A DNA stretch of 64,000 nt from an uncultured Bacteroidota bacterium (lineage in GTDB: Bacteria; Bacteroidota; Bacteroidia; Bacteroidales; P3): assembly GCA_902788805.1 (NCBI GenBank), contig CADALO010000009.1:1-64000 (forward strand). Direction: 5' to 3'. Of this stretch, positions 8,915 through 19,127 are shown piece by piece (the first letter of the stretch is position 1; the number at the start of each line of letters is the position of its first letter). Under the pieces are notes generated by a model that saw only the letters and a list, made by a program, of their open reading frames with translations, was not told where the DNA came from and did no database searches. The position numbers and the translations under genes were made by a program.

Positions 8915-9763
8915 ATGAAGAAGACCATACTATTCACCTCGCTTTTAGCCCTGCTGCTGACTGGCTGCTCGGCCGACTGGTTCTATGCCGGAAGCTTTCT
9001 GAACAAGTTCGAGCAACAGAAGGACAATGCTACCGAACAGATTTATGTTTCTCTGCCTAAGTCGGTTATACACACCAACAGCTCGCTCAACGACATTGCC
9101 GGCTTTATGTTTATGACCGACCGCGAGCAGGATTCGGTCATCGCTTCGAAGACGGCGATACTGAACCGCCTGGACGACAGCATTTTCCTTGCCCAGTTCA
9201 ACGGGGCGTTCCTCTACGTGCTGAGTCGCACCAAGATACCGATTGTGCTGGTGGACGATGCGAGCCGCTTGCCGCAAGCCGACGACAATCACTTCACCAT
9301 CGACATTGCTCAGGTGGAGGCTGAGGAGTATCTGCAGCCGGGCCGCAGCGGTTTCACCACGCAGCGTGGCGTCAAATACGGATACGACTACGAGTTGCGT
9401 CACTTCGCGATGAATGTGTGGTTCCGCTTCGACGCACGCGACACCACCGACATTGTTTATTTCAAGAACAGGGAGATTGCCGAGGACTTTCACGGCACCG
9501 TCACGTCGCTGCGTACCGACAAGGCGACGATGAAGACGCACTTCGACCGCATAACGGTGAACGACGCCTACCAGCTGGCGTGGAACTTCGGCGCCCAGTG
9601 CGCCACGCTCTATGTTGAGAAGATGCTATCGGAATATGTGTGCCGCACCAAAGGCACCAACAGCACCTATTTCTACTACAGCCCCGCCTGCAACTGCATC
9701 GAGGAACTGACCCCCTACGACGAAGGCATCAAGGATTCGTTCGAAAAGATGTGGGTTTTTTAA
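8915..9763 (+). CDS. lipoprotein of unknown function
   Basis: This is a 282-residue protein whose start I place at the ATG of 'MKKTILFTSLLALLLTGC'. That segment is a textbook lipoprotein signal with lipobox LTGC and lipidated Cys18, so the mature protein should sit on the outer or inner membrane. Upstream in-frame codons back to 8795 are rejected because they precede the signal. The mature part shows no family I recognise. It is acidic and mixed alpha/beta, with two cysteines close together near the C-terminus ('SPACNCIEE'). It is transcribed toward the tracrRNA, whose promoter starts about 70 bp after its stop codon. Confidence 0.8.
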   Translation: MKKTILFTSLLALLLTGCSADWFYAGSFLNKFEQQKDNATEQIYVSLPKSVIHTNSSLNDIAGFMFMTDREQDSVIASKTAILNRLDDSIFLAQFNGAFLYVLSRTKIPIVLVDDASRLPQADDNHFTIDIAQVEAEEYLQPGRSGFTTQRGVKYGYDYELRHFAMNVWFRFDARDTTDIVYFKNREIAEDFHGTVTSLRTDKATMKTHFDRITVNDAYQLAWNFGAQCATLYVEKMLSEYVCRTKGTNSTYFYYSPACNCIEELTPYDEGIKDSFEKMWVF

Positions 9764-9833
9764 CACAATATATGTGGTGGAATAAATAATCTATTTGGTA
9801 AATTTTTGATTGTTAGTAATGTATAAAATAAAT

Positions 9834-9864
9834 TTTGCGGTATCAAAAATAATATGTATTTTTG
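9834..9864 (+). promoter_or_regulatory. promoter of the tracrRNA
   Basis: A TTTG at 9834-9837 is followed, exactly 19 bases later, by TATTTTTG at 9857-9864. This matches the Bacteroidetes -33/-7 consensus (TTTG, N19, TAnnTTTG). The predicted start of transcription, about 9870, coincides with the first base that pairs with the CRISPR repeat. Confidence 0.8.
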
Positions 9865-9869
9865 CAATA

Positions 9870-9949
9870 CTTTTTAAGCAATTCACAATAAGGATTATTC
9901 CGTTGTGAAAACTACTAAGGGGGCGAGATTTCTTCGTCGCCTTTTTTTT
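9870..9949 (+). ncRNA. tracrRNA of the type II-C CRISPR-Cas9 system
   Basis: Bases 9870-9888 are the exact reverse complement of positions 2-20 of the conserved CRISPR repeat (19 base pairs without mismatch, plus a possible G-U pair). The body that follows (AAGGATTATTCCGTTGTG) resembles tracrRNA cores I know from Bacteroidetes type II-C loci. The RNA ends in a hairpin (9922-9926 pairs with 9937-9941) followed by eight T, a factor-independent terminator. The roughly 80-nt RNA would pair with pre-crRNA repeats, load Cas9 and guide RNase III processing. Unlike many loci, it is separated from the array by a toxin-antitoxin pair and lies 7.9 kb from the start of cas9. Confidence 0.9.
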
Positions 9950-10028
9950 GTCTGTGAATTAAACCGAATACAGAGACGACAATTATTATCGGGGGAGAAA
10001 GTAGAAGTTATACATTTGTGTAATTTTA

Positions 10029-10060
10029 TTTTGTAGTACAAAATATTATTTGTATCTTTG
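10029..10060 (+). promoter_or_regulatory. higBA promoter with overlapping palindromic operator
   Basis: TTTG at 10030-10033 and TATCTTTG at 10053-10060 are 19 bases apart, a full Bacteroidetes promoter. A perfect 7-1-7 palindrome (TTTTGTA G TACAAAA, 10029-10043) covers the -33 box. This is where a HigA-type antitoxin would be expected to bind for autorepression; that role is inferred. Confidence 0.75.
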
Positions 10061-10085
10061 CAATGTCATATTAGAGGTAAGCAGT

Positions 10086-10382
10086 ATGCATATTATATCA
10101 CAAGGTATTGTAAGAGAGTATTGTAGGGTTCATCCAGATGCATCGATGCCTTTATGGAGTTGGTACAAAACGACTGAAAAGGCCGAGTGGAAGAATTTTG
10201 CAGACATCAGGCGTGACTTCGCCACAGTGTCGCAAGTTGGAGGTCAGCACTATGTGTTTAATATTAAGGGTAACGATCATCGTCTTGTAGTTGTGATAAA
10301 GTTTACGGTGGGCCGCGTTTACATACGTTTTGTAGGAACCCACGCTGAATATGACAGAATTAAAAATATTGAAAAAATATAG
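10086..10382 (+). CDS. higB: HigB-family type II toxin (mRNA interferase)
   Basis: This is a 98-residue toxin of the RelE/HigB superfamily. The family signature is clear: an N-terminal 'HIISQGIVREYCRVHPDA', then 'LWSWYKTTEKAEWKNFADIR', 'HYVFNIKGNDHRLVVVIKF' and the C-terminal 'RFVGTHAEYDRI'. Members cut mRNA on the ribosome and are neutralised by HigA. I chose the ATG at 10086, preceded by a purine-rich ribosome site (GAGG); the upstream ATG at 10050 overlaps the promoter -7 box. The gene order is toxin first, then antitoxin 5 bp later, as is usual for higBA. The pair sits between the tracrRNA and the CRISPR array. Confidence 0.92.
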   Translation: MHIISQGIVREYCRVHPDASMPLWSWYKTTEKAEWKNFADIRRDFATVSQVGGQHYVFNIKGNDHRLVVVIKFTVGRVYIRFVGTHAEYDRIKNIEKI

Positions 10383-10387
10383 ATATT

Positions 10388-10753
10388 ATGGCAAAGATAC
10401 AGACAGAGGCTGCATATAGGGCAGCGATGAAAAGAATAGATGAACTCCTTCCCATAACTGGTGACGAGTGGCCGAGTGACGATCCGAATATGAATGAACT
10501 GGTGTTGCTGTCCGACCTTGTGGAAGAGTATGAAAAAGAACATTGCCCGATTGAACCGCCGTCATTGGTGGACGCTCTTCGTCAGAAAATGTTTGAAGAG
10601 AAGCTTTCTCAAAGTGCAACGGCTGAATTGTTAGGCATTTCTGCACCACATTTCAGTGAAATAGTGCGTGGAAAGACAGAGCCGTCGTTGCCCCTTGCGC
10701 GCAAAATCAGCCGCAAACTGGGTATTCCAGCGGAAGTGGTGCTGGGAGTGTAA
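10388..10753 (+). CDS. higA: HigA-family antitoxin, XRE-type DNA-binding protein
   Basis: This is a 121-residue antitoxin. The N-terminal part ('AYRAAMKRIDELLPITGDEWPSDDP' region) is the acidic toxin-binding segment common in this HigA subgroup. The C-terminal half carries an XRE-like helix-turn-helix, 'KLSQSATAELLGISAPHFSEI' followed by 'VRGKTEPSLPLARKISRKLGI'. It should bind HigB and the palindrome over the higBA promoter. A promoter-like element for the CRISPR array begins only about 30 bp after its stop codon, so read-through from higBA into the array is possible because no terminator is visible between them. Confidence 0.92.
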   Translation: MAKIQTEAAYRAAMKRIDELLPITGDEWPSDDPNMNELVLLSDLVEEYEKEHCPIEPPSLVDALRQKMFEEKLSQSATAELLGISAPHFSEIVRGKTEPSLPLARKISRKLGIPAEVVLGV

Positions 10754-10783
10754 ACTATAAGTGATAGGTGGTGTGAAAAAATG

Positions 10784-10791
10784 TATCTTTG
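10784..10791 (+). promoter_or_regulatory. putative pre-crRNA promoter (-7 element)
   Basis: TATCTTTG followed by C matches the Bacteroidetes -7 box and lies 16 bp before the first repeat, in the direction that gives functional crRNAs. No convincing TTTG is found 19 bases upstream, so the promoter may be weak or may depend on read-through from higBA. Confidence 0.5.
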
Positions 10792-10932
10792 CAATTGATA
10801 AAAATAGTTTTTAAATTGCTTAAAAAGGAAACATTGATTTTGATGATAAACGACCTTTGACATATCAGAGACAGAATAACATTGGTTGTGAATTGCTCAA
10901 AAAGGGAACATTGACATTGATGATAAACAACG

Positions 10933-11184
10933 CTATTCAACACCGACTTCGTCGAGATCTTTGACAAGTGAGTTGATTATTTCAAACGATTTCGGTGCGT
11001 CGATTTCGTCAACTTTGCCGTCGGAATTGAGTAAATACACAACCGGGAAACCTATATTGACAGGCTCGTCAAAATGATAGCAATAAGCACCTTCCCCTTG
11101 GTACTCGCCAAGGTACTCAATGCGGCCGGCGTAGTCGTCACACCAGCTTTCCATTGCCTTCTGTATGGGTTTCGGTATGTTCAT
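10933..11184 (-). CDS. 83-residue protein encoded inside the CRISPR array
   Basis: This is a small acidic protein starting 'MNIPKPIQKAMESWCDDYAG', with a central beta-rich part ('IEYLGEYQGEGAYCYHF', 'IGFPVVYLLNSDG') and an acidic C-terminal helix. No signal peptide or membrane segment is seen, and I recognise no family. The stop codon lies one base from the repeat ending at 10931, and its promoter lies within the same insert, so gene plus promoter form a compact cassette between two repeats. It is transcribed against the array. Without a terminator its transcript would continue through two repeats as anti-repeat RNA. It could be a cargo gene trapped by recombination between repeats, an ordinary gene on which repeats were placed, or a regulator or inhibitor of the locus; the sequence does not decide. 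Confidence 0.75.
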   Translation of the reverse strand: MNIPKPIQKAMESWCDDYAGRIEYLGEYQGEGAYCYHFDEPVNIGFPVVYLLNSDGKVDEIDAPKSFEIINSLVKDLDEVGVE

Positions 11185-11193
11185 AATCGGCTG

Positions 11194-11224
11194 CAAAAAT
11201 ACAACTATTTTTTTAACTGACAAT
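11194..11224 (-). promoter_or_regulatory. promoter of the array-embedded gene
   Basis: On the minus strand ATTG (complement of 11221-11224) is followed 19 bases later by TATTTTTG (complement of 11194-11201), a near-perfect Bacteroidetes promoter. Transcription would start within a few bases of the ATG at 11184, giving a very short or absent leader. Confidence 0.7.
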
Positions 11225-12116
11225 TTTTTTTCTTCACTATGGACCTGTTGTGAATTGCTTAAAAAGGGAACATTGACATTGATGATAAACAACAGCTCTT
11301 GTGGATGTTGATACCGTAGTAGTGTTGTGAATTGCTTAAAAAGAGAACATTGACATTGATGATAAACAACAAGTCAGGCGAATATGTTTTACCTAAAAAC
11401 GTTGTGAATTGCTTAAAAAGAGAACATTGACATTGATGATAAACAACATGGCACGCTGCACCTCGATAAGCCACTGGGTTGTGAATTGCTTAAAAAGAGA
11501 ACATTGACATTGATGATAAACAACCAAAAGTCAAATGTTTCAGACGGCGTTGGAGTTGTGAATTGCTTAAAAAGAGAACATTGACATTGATGATAAACAA
11601 CCAAAAAGTACAAAAATTGTACTCAAAAAGTGTTGTGAATTGCTTAAAAAGAGAACATTGACATTGATGATAAACAACCTGTAGCGACTGCCCTATAGAC
11701 TTGGGGTTGTTGTGAATTGCTTAAAAAGAGAACATTGACATTGATGATAAACAACAGACTGTGTGAAAGATGCCCATATCGTCGGGTTGTGAATTGCTTA
11801 AAAAGAGAACATTGACATTGATGATAAACAACTTAAACAGTCTGTCCACTCATAATCCTCAGTTGTGAATTGCTTAAAAAGAGAACATTGACATTGATGA
11901 TAAACAACCTGAGGAAGATATAAGACGAGAATGACCATGTTGTGAATTGCTTAAAAAGAGAACATTGACATTGATGATAAACAACGCTAATGTGGTCGCC
12001 TTATTCGTCTGTACTGTTGTGAATTGCTTAAAAAGAGAACATTGACATTGATGATAAACAACACGATTCGTGTAAAAGCAATAAACTCAATGTCTTTGAC
12101 AATGTCAATTGAGTAG

Positions 12117-12144
12117 AAAATCCCGCCTTGCGAGGCGGGATTTT
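12117..12144. terminator. bidirectional terminator between CRISPR array and cas operon
   Basis: A perfect 12-bp stem (AAAATCCCGCCT pairing with AGGCGGGATTTT) with a 4-base loop lies 54 bp after the last repeat and 28 bp beyond the cas2 stop. T-rich tails follow on both strands, so it can end both the plus-strand array transcript and the minus-strand cas9-cas1-cas2 transcript. Confidence 0.85.
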
Positions 12145-12171
12145 CTATTTTTATAGGTTGTTTTTGTAATC

Positions 12172-13408
<1,237 letters not shown>

Positions 13409-13412
<4 letters not shown>

Positions 13413-16400
13413 TGTTGTCCGATTTCGGTTATGTTGCCAAGTCGGTCAACCTGTATGGGAATGCAGACATCTTTAATCATCTCGCCAGTAATGGCTCGTT
13501 GCATCTTGTTATGACGAGTGTATTCAAAAGGATCAGCTATCATTTTGGAGATACAATATTGAACGCAATCAAGTACCGAACCCGACATAGAAACACATTT
13601 ATAAATTCTGGATGACTCTACATTCTCGCTATGTTTAGAATTGGAAGTAAGCATAGGCACATATACTAAATCGCCAGGTGATAGCACGTATAGTAGTTTT
13701 GCGTCTTTTGGCATTAGTGCAAGGTCGTCTTGGCTCAAACGCTCCGGGAGTTTCTCTTTCCAGTTGTTCTCATACTGCTTTTGTAAGTCGATGATAATAT
13801 TGAGGGGCACTGTGGCGTAACCTCTTTCGCCTTTTGTATTGGTGTATATGACAAAGAAGAGGTTTGTGCCCTTGGCGGCTTCTACAAACTTGGTGGCCTT
13901 TTGTCCTGTTGCACCGATGCTGAATTTGTTTGCCTGCTCAAAAACACGGACTTTTTTAATGGGTTGATGGCTCTTGCCGCCGTTGAGTTGCTGTATGTTA
14001 CGATTCAAACGTTCTAAACCGTCGGCAGAGAACGCTTCGATAGGGTTGTTGCCTTCGGCGACAAGATGAGCCCGCAGAATGGCTCGTATTCCGCTGTCGG
14101 TGATGCTGTCAATGGCAGCATAGGCAGCATTAACTGTTGTGCATCCTGACATAAGAGAAAGAAGGTCTTTTCGTGTGGCGAAGTAGCGGTCGCCAGTGTC
14201 TTTTGTATAATAGTATACTTCAATCTTGCCGTCGGCGGTTTCGCTCCATATATCTTTGTTCTTTTCAAGATACTCGATAATCTGTTTGTCGGTGTAGCCT
14301 GAAGTCTTCTTTTCTTTAATTTTTTCTTTCAGTTCGCGGTTTACGATGCTGTTGATGTCTTTGAGAGCTTTCTTTATGGCTATTCTTTTCTTGAGTTGAA
14401 GATTGACTTCTCCAAATACTGTCTCTTTGTGAAGGGGCTTACGTATGGCCCAACTGTCACCTTGGGTTTGTACTGCTGTGGTGCGTTTGCCATCGTGTAA
14501 GATTGAATAGCGGTTGGTTGTCTTGTTGATGACGCGAAGATTTTGCTTGAAACTGACTATTATGCCTTGCAGAGTGCGGTAGACATCTTCGGTGAATGTT
14601 GGCCAGGGTTTGAGGAATTCGGTATAGATGTCGTGTTTGTTGCCTTGTTTGTCAAGGTAGGTGCTTTTGGCGCGCAGTTTGTTCTGGAGGTCGTAACGGG
14701 TGTTGCTTTTTGCCGCCTCGTTGTTGAGGATGTTGACGTGGTCGCGTGAGCAGCAGGCAATAACAATGGCATCCATAGCGTGATGGCGATGGTCAATGCG
14801 CTTTTTGTTAAAGCCTTGTCGTAAATGAATAGGCACAGCCGGGATGGTATGGCCTTCGGCGGTGACGGCTGTGTAGTCGGTAGTGCCTGTAATCTGGTTC
14901 AGGCGCTCGAATCGAGGCAGAATGATACGGTTCCATACATCACCAATGCCCCAGTCTCGTTTCAGTCGGTCGGTGACTGTGCCGCTGCAAGGAATGACAT
15001 TGCGAGAGGTGACGCTGTCCTCGAGGTTGCCATCTTCGTCAACGCTACGGACAATGTTTGACAGCAAGTGCATCATCAGTCGGCTAATGTATCGGCTGTC
15101 GTTCATCTGTCGCGAAGTGAAGTCTTCGGGAATGTCGTCGAGCATCATTTTCTTGCGTTTGGCGTGATTGTTGGCGAAAATGTTCTTGACGAGTGTTTCG
15201 TATTCCTCAACAGAGAGAATGTTAACAGATCCTCCCATACTTAACGGTACTGTCTCACCGTGATGATGTACGATGAATTCGTGTCCTAATTCTCGGTTTT
15301 TTAAGGCGTTCACTTCGGCCTCGCAAATGACTTTGTTGCTGATAGAGTCGTCGAACCAACGGCTTTGGGGAATGACGTGTTCAATCTGATAGGCAGGTGT
15401 GAATAGTTTTGCCAGTGGTATCGTGCGACCGGTGTAGGGCGAAATGTATTTCTGGTCGAGCCATAGCTTGTACCTGATTACCTCTGTGTGTGTAGGTTGG
15501 TTTTTTACGGAGGTGAATCTTTTTTGTATGTCTATAATGTCGTCAGGAATCTCAACACCGCTTCGCATAACACCGTCCTCATAGATCTTTAACAATTCCT
15601 GCTGGGAGGGTGACTGTGGACGGACGTTCTCGATTTCAAAATCAGGGTTTTTCAATTCAGCGAGCAAAAGTCGAATGCGCTGGTTGGTTGCTTCGCCTTC
15701 GGCGATTGCTTTCGACATACTTTCGCGTTCGGCCTTCGTCTTCTTGAGTTCGCGTCCTAACTCTATGTGTATTTCGTTGATATGGCCTGTCTGCTTCCAA
15801 ATATCACGTACAACACGCAAGCATTCTGTAACCACTTGTTCGACAACGGGGTTGTTGAGAGAGTTGTGGCGGAATGTCTTTAGGTACGTATCAATGTCTT
15901 CGGGTCTGGTCCATTTTTGTGTGTCAGTGGCTTCGGAATGTCGACCATATACAATATAGCAGGCCTGCCAAGTGTTCAATCCTTCACAGTCTTTGATGTC
16001 GTTAATATGTTTGAACCGTTCTCGCAGCGTCAATGAGAGATTGTCGTCAACCTCGCCGGTGATTAAACGTTCGATACGTTGGCGGGTTAGTGAATCGATG
16101 GCGTCAATATTCCAATAACGTCCTCTACGCATCAAAGGGAGTAAATGCCCTATGGCTTTGGCCGAGTATGCACCATAATCTTTTTCTTTGTATACAGTTA
16201 GACGGTCAAAGGCTTTGGCAAATGCTTCAATCCGTTCATTGTCCCAGCCTTGTCGTCTGGCAAAAGTCCGCAAGGCTTTGCGATATTGTGTCGTGTCGTC
16301 GACGGAGTAAAGGATGTGCCATAAGTGCAATTCTTTTTCGGAGTCAAGAAAGTCGATGTCAATGCCTGCTTTACGAAGGCCGCCCAACAAAATGGATTTT

Positions 16401-17884
16401 GTCTCTCCGGCAGGATATTTCTTGTCCGGGACATAGTTCCATCGATATTGGGGCATCTCTTTTTTCCCTATTTTAAAGTAACGCAGAATCAAAGTTTGGT
16501 CAACTTCTTTCTGTGTGGAGAGGAAGTCGTAAAGTTCGGCATAAGATTCGTTGTTAGGAAGAAGTGTTGAGGTTATGTCGTTGTCTTGGCGGGAAATGTG
16601 CAGGTTTGAGAGGAATTGCCACAAGCGGAATTCTTGGAACAGCGGATGTGATTTTGCAATGCATTTCAGCGGTTTTCCGTTGCGCTCTTCGTAGGGGCAG
16701 TCGGCGATGAGGCTGGTTTTTGTTTTTAGTGGACGCTGATAGAAAAGAATGTCGTCGGCAATCAGATAGCAGAAGTCTCGACGAGATATGCTGTTGCGGT
16801 GGGCTTCATTGTTTGGATAGAGTTCTTCGATGCATTGTCTGTATAGTTCATCGTCTTTTAGCTCGGGCAAGAACTCGCTCTGTTTTTTCAGAATCAGAAT
16901 CAGCTCGTCGTGATAGTATTCACGGTTTATTGTTTGGACAGAATCCCCTATGATTTTCTGCTTTGGGTTGTTCAATAGTAGATTGTAAATGTATTCGCCA
17001 ATGGTTTTGCCTGATTTCCGAATGTCGTCCTCGGTTTTTAGTTTTCGCAAGTTCCAATCGTCCTCGCTTGGAGAGCTGATTTTGGGTTGGTCATCAGTGC
17101 GTTTGCCTTCTTTGTCGAGCTTGAATGTAGCTATAAATCCACGTTTCTTTCCTTCCCAATCAGGGGCGATGCTACAGGCACGTCGATAAATCCATCCATT
17201 CTCAAGGTTAATATTGTACCAAGTGTTGCCTTTCTTGTCTTTTTCGCCGGTGTCATCAACCTTTAAAACGGTGAGTTCATGATATTCTTTTTCTTCTTTC
17301 TTGTCATTCGTGTCTGTATCAAGTTCATCAAGTTTTCCTCGTAGCTGATAGTAGCCACGTTTTTGATTAAACTGCATCAGAATCCAAGATAATTCCTCTT
17401 TTGTGAGAGGTTTGACAAGTGCTTTCTTGCGAAGATAGTATATCGTCCAGTCATAGGGTATCTTTCCGTCGTTTCCAGACAGACGGAACTCTGCCACCAT
17501 TTCTTCAAATGATTCTTTGAACAGGAATTCTGCTTTTCCGTCTTTCCCTTCTCGCCAAGCAAGTTTTGGCTCTTTGTCAGAGGGAAATTTGCCGTATCGG
17601 TCCATCTGAGCCACGTAATGTTCTGGCAAGAATCCCATTATTCTTAAGATTCGCAGTATCCTTTCTCTGCGAAGAATATATCGTTCGTGGAGGCGACGTG
17701 CACCTCTGTATTGGGTGCGTTCGGCGGTGAATGATACAGAGTTGCCTTTTTCAAAGTCTCCCAAGCGCCCTGCATCCATAGGGATGATTCGTGAGCCGGC
17801 TGCTTCAATACATTTCTTTTCATTGTCTATCACGGCCCAACCGATGCTGTTGGTGCCAAGGTCAAGTCCTAATATTTTTGCCAT
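13409..17884 (-). CDS. cas9: Cas9 endonuclease, type II-C
   Basis: This 1491-residue Cas9 is at the long end for type II-C but common for Bacteroidetes. RuvC-I is 'KILGLDLGTNSIGWAV' with catalytic Asp8. The arginine-rich bridge helix is 'RTQYRGARRLHERYILRRER' (about 56-75). RuvC-II is 'INEIHIELGRELK' with Glu708. The HNH domain has 'YQIEHVIPQSRWFDDS' with His836 and a downstream 'SNKVICEAEVNALK'. RuvC-III is 'KKRIDHRHHAMDAIVIA' with His1035 and Asp1038. All catalytic residues are present, so the enzyme should be active on crRNA:tracrRNA-guided DNA. No csn2 or cas4 is present, supporting subtype II-C. It is the first gene of the cas9-cas1-cas2 operon. Confidence 0.98.
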
Positions 17885-17998
17885 AGTGGATTAAGATTGT
17901 CTGTTGGTAGGTTTTGCTTTGACGTGTTTTGTGTTTTTTTCTTGTCAAATGATTGTATTATATGATGTTGCTCTTTGGAGTGTTTTCGTTTCAAGGTG

Positions 17999-18006
17999 CA
18001 AATATA
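17999..18006 (-). promoter_or_regulatory. putative cas operon promoter (-7 element)
   Basis: The minus strand reads TATATTTGC, a good Bacteroidetes -7 box, between the stop codon of the upstream membrane-protein gene and cas9. It predicts a leader of about 110 bases before the cas9 ATG. The -33 box is not clear. Confidence 0.55.
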
Positions 18007-18027
18007 CGAATTTTTTGTTGTGAAGCA

Positions 18028-19053
18028 TTAAAGGTCGCGCATATTGATGAACTTGATTTGGAGGACGGAGATGACAATCAGCATATTGTCTTTAAGAAAC
18101 AGTTCATCGTTGGCATAATAGTTATAGAGTTGGTCCGGACCATTGCTACATTCTAGCACTTTGGCATCTCCATCTGATGTGAATGTCAATTCGGGAACGA
18201 CCAGTTTTTTGAAGCCTACTAATCTTCCTGATGAGTGCAATTCAAGTGTCAAACCTTTATCGCCCATACCGTTATATACACTGAATGCCAGTTGGCTTAG
18301 ATGCCCGTCGCAAAATACGGGTTCGAGGTATAGTTTTGAATTGTTATATTCTTCTGTGTTGTATTTGTTGTAGAATAGGTATTCACCAGTGCTGTCGCGC
18401 TCAAGTAAACTGTCGTTGATGAGTCTGTCCACATTGTCGCAATATTCAGAAAAAGGCATTCCTAAACGGAATCCTTCAATGCATTCGCTCTCGATTAACT
18501 CAGATTTTTTGGCTTTGGATAAAATTGCATTGAAACGGTCGACGCGGTTGCTTGGCGATGTGTATGCAATGGCGAAGATGGTGAGGAGGAAAATGGCTAT
18601 TATGCAGATGATAAGTGCAACGAGTGATTGCTTGGCTTTCTTTGTTCCAATTTTGTAAAGATGCCTGAAATAGAAGTGTCGTAGTATGATGTAGATGTAG
18701 CCGTATATAAAAGGGTAGACGGTGCACCAGAATATATACCACCCAGATGTGTCTGTGTCTCTGACGGTGAGGACGATTATGAATGCAAGCCAGCTTGCTA
18801 CGCCAAGTGAGATCAAAGCATATTTGGCACCAATAGAAAGAGGTCCGTCGTATTCTTTGTCCAGTGAGGTCCCTTTGGTCAACTTGTCGTAAAATAACCA
18901 TAAAATACCGAGGATGCCGCCTGCGGCGTGGGTGAGGATATAGCCGAACAATATGAAAAGCCCTAACAGAATGAGAATAAGGAATAAGCCACCTCCGGCA
19001 TCTCCTCCGCCAAGCCCACCTTTGGTTAGTAATATGAACAAGGAGGTCATCAT
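18028..19053 (-). CDS. membrane protein of unknown function next to the cas operon
   Basis: This is a protein of about 341 residues that starts 'MMTSLFILLTKGGLGGGDAG'. Four or five hydrophobic segments follow in the first half ('LFLILILLGLFILFGYILTH', 'LISLGVASWLAFIIVLTV', 'FWCTVYPFIYGYIYIILRHF', 'LVALIICIIAIFLLTIFAIA'). A soluble domain of about 180 residues follows, with 'IEGFRLGMPFSEYCDNVDRLI' and a beta-rich end. I recognise no family. In-frame codons upstream to 19209 overlap the WYL gene and lie before the promoter, so they were dropped. A -7 box (TATCTTTG, complement of 19081-19088) lies 28 bp upstream of the start. The gene belongs to the same minus-strand cluster as WYL and cas9 but has its own promoter. 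Confidence 0.75.
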   Translation of the reverse strand: MMTSLFILLTKGGLGGGDAGGGLFLILILLGLFILFGYILTHAAGGILGILWLFYDKLTKGTSLDKEYDGPLSIGAKYALISLGVASWLAFIIVLTVRDTDTSGWYIFWCTVYPFIYGYIYIILRHFYFRHLYKIGTKKAKQSLVALIICIIAIFLLTIFAIAYTSPSNRVDRFNAILSKAKKSELIESECIEGFRLGMPFSEYCDNVDRLINDSLLERDSTGEYLFYNKYNTEEYNNSKLYLEPVFCDGHLSQLAFSVYNGMGDKGLTLELHSSGRLVGFKKLVVPELTFTSDGDAKVLECSNGPDQLYNYYANDELFLKDNMLIVISVLQIKFINMRDL

Positions 19054-19080
19054 TGCATTGTGTTGAATTCTTTCACGATG

Positions 19081-19088
19081 CAAAGATA
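19081..19088 (-). promoter_or_regulatory. promoter -7 box of the membrane-protein gene
   Basis: The minus strand reads TATCTTTGC shortly upstream of the chosen start at 19053, which supports rejecting the longer reading frame. The -33 box is weak. Confidence 0.55.
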
Positions 19089-19127
19089 CACCGATAGGTG
19101 CTCCAAAAAACGGACCACTGGTGGTGG

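Larger units (their letters stand above)
10807..12062 (+). CRISPR. type II-C CRISPR array, 13 repeats with an internal gene insert
   Basis: The conserved repeat is 47 bp, beginning GTTGTGAATTGCTTAAAAAG and ending GATGATAAACAAC. Eleven repeats and ten spacers run without break from 11247 to 12062. Spacers are 30 bp except one of 29 bp (11833-11861). Before them are a 47-bp repeat at 10885-10931 with few changes and a degenerate 48-bp repeat at 10807-10854, separated by a normal 30-bp spacer (10855-10884). Between 10931 and 11247 lies a 315-bp insert with its own gene. The repeat at 11247 has GGGAAC where most later ones have GAGAAC. Pairing with the tracrRNA shows that crRNAs are read on the plus strand. 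No spacer was seen to match elsewhere in the window by eye. Confidence 0.97.

Noticed and set aside
10050..10085. Earlier start for higB
   Set aside because: It would begin inside the promoter -7 box and upstream of the expected transcription start; the ATG at 10086 has a ribosome site and fits the family length.
11259..11613. Short minus-strand open frames across the CRISPR repeats
   Set aside because: They translate the repeat itself (recurring VVYHQCQCSLF-like peptides) and are not genes.
10807..12062. Self-targeting spacers
   Set aside because: No spacer was found by eye to match another part of the window; a genome-wide search is needed for a firm statement.
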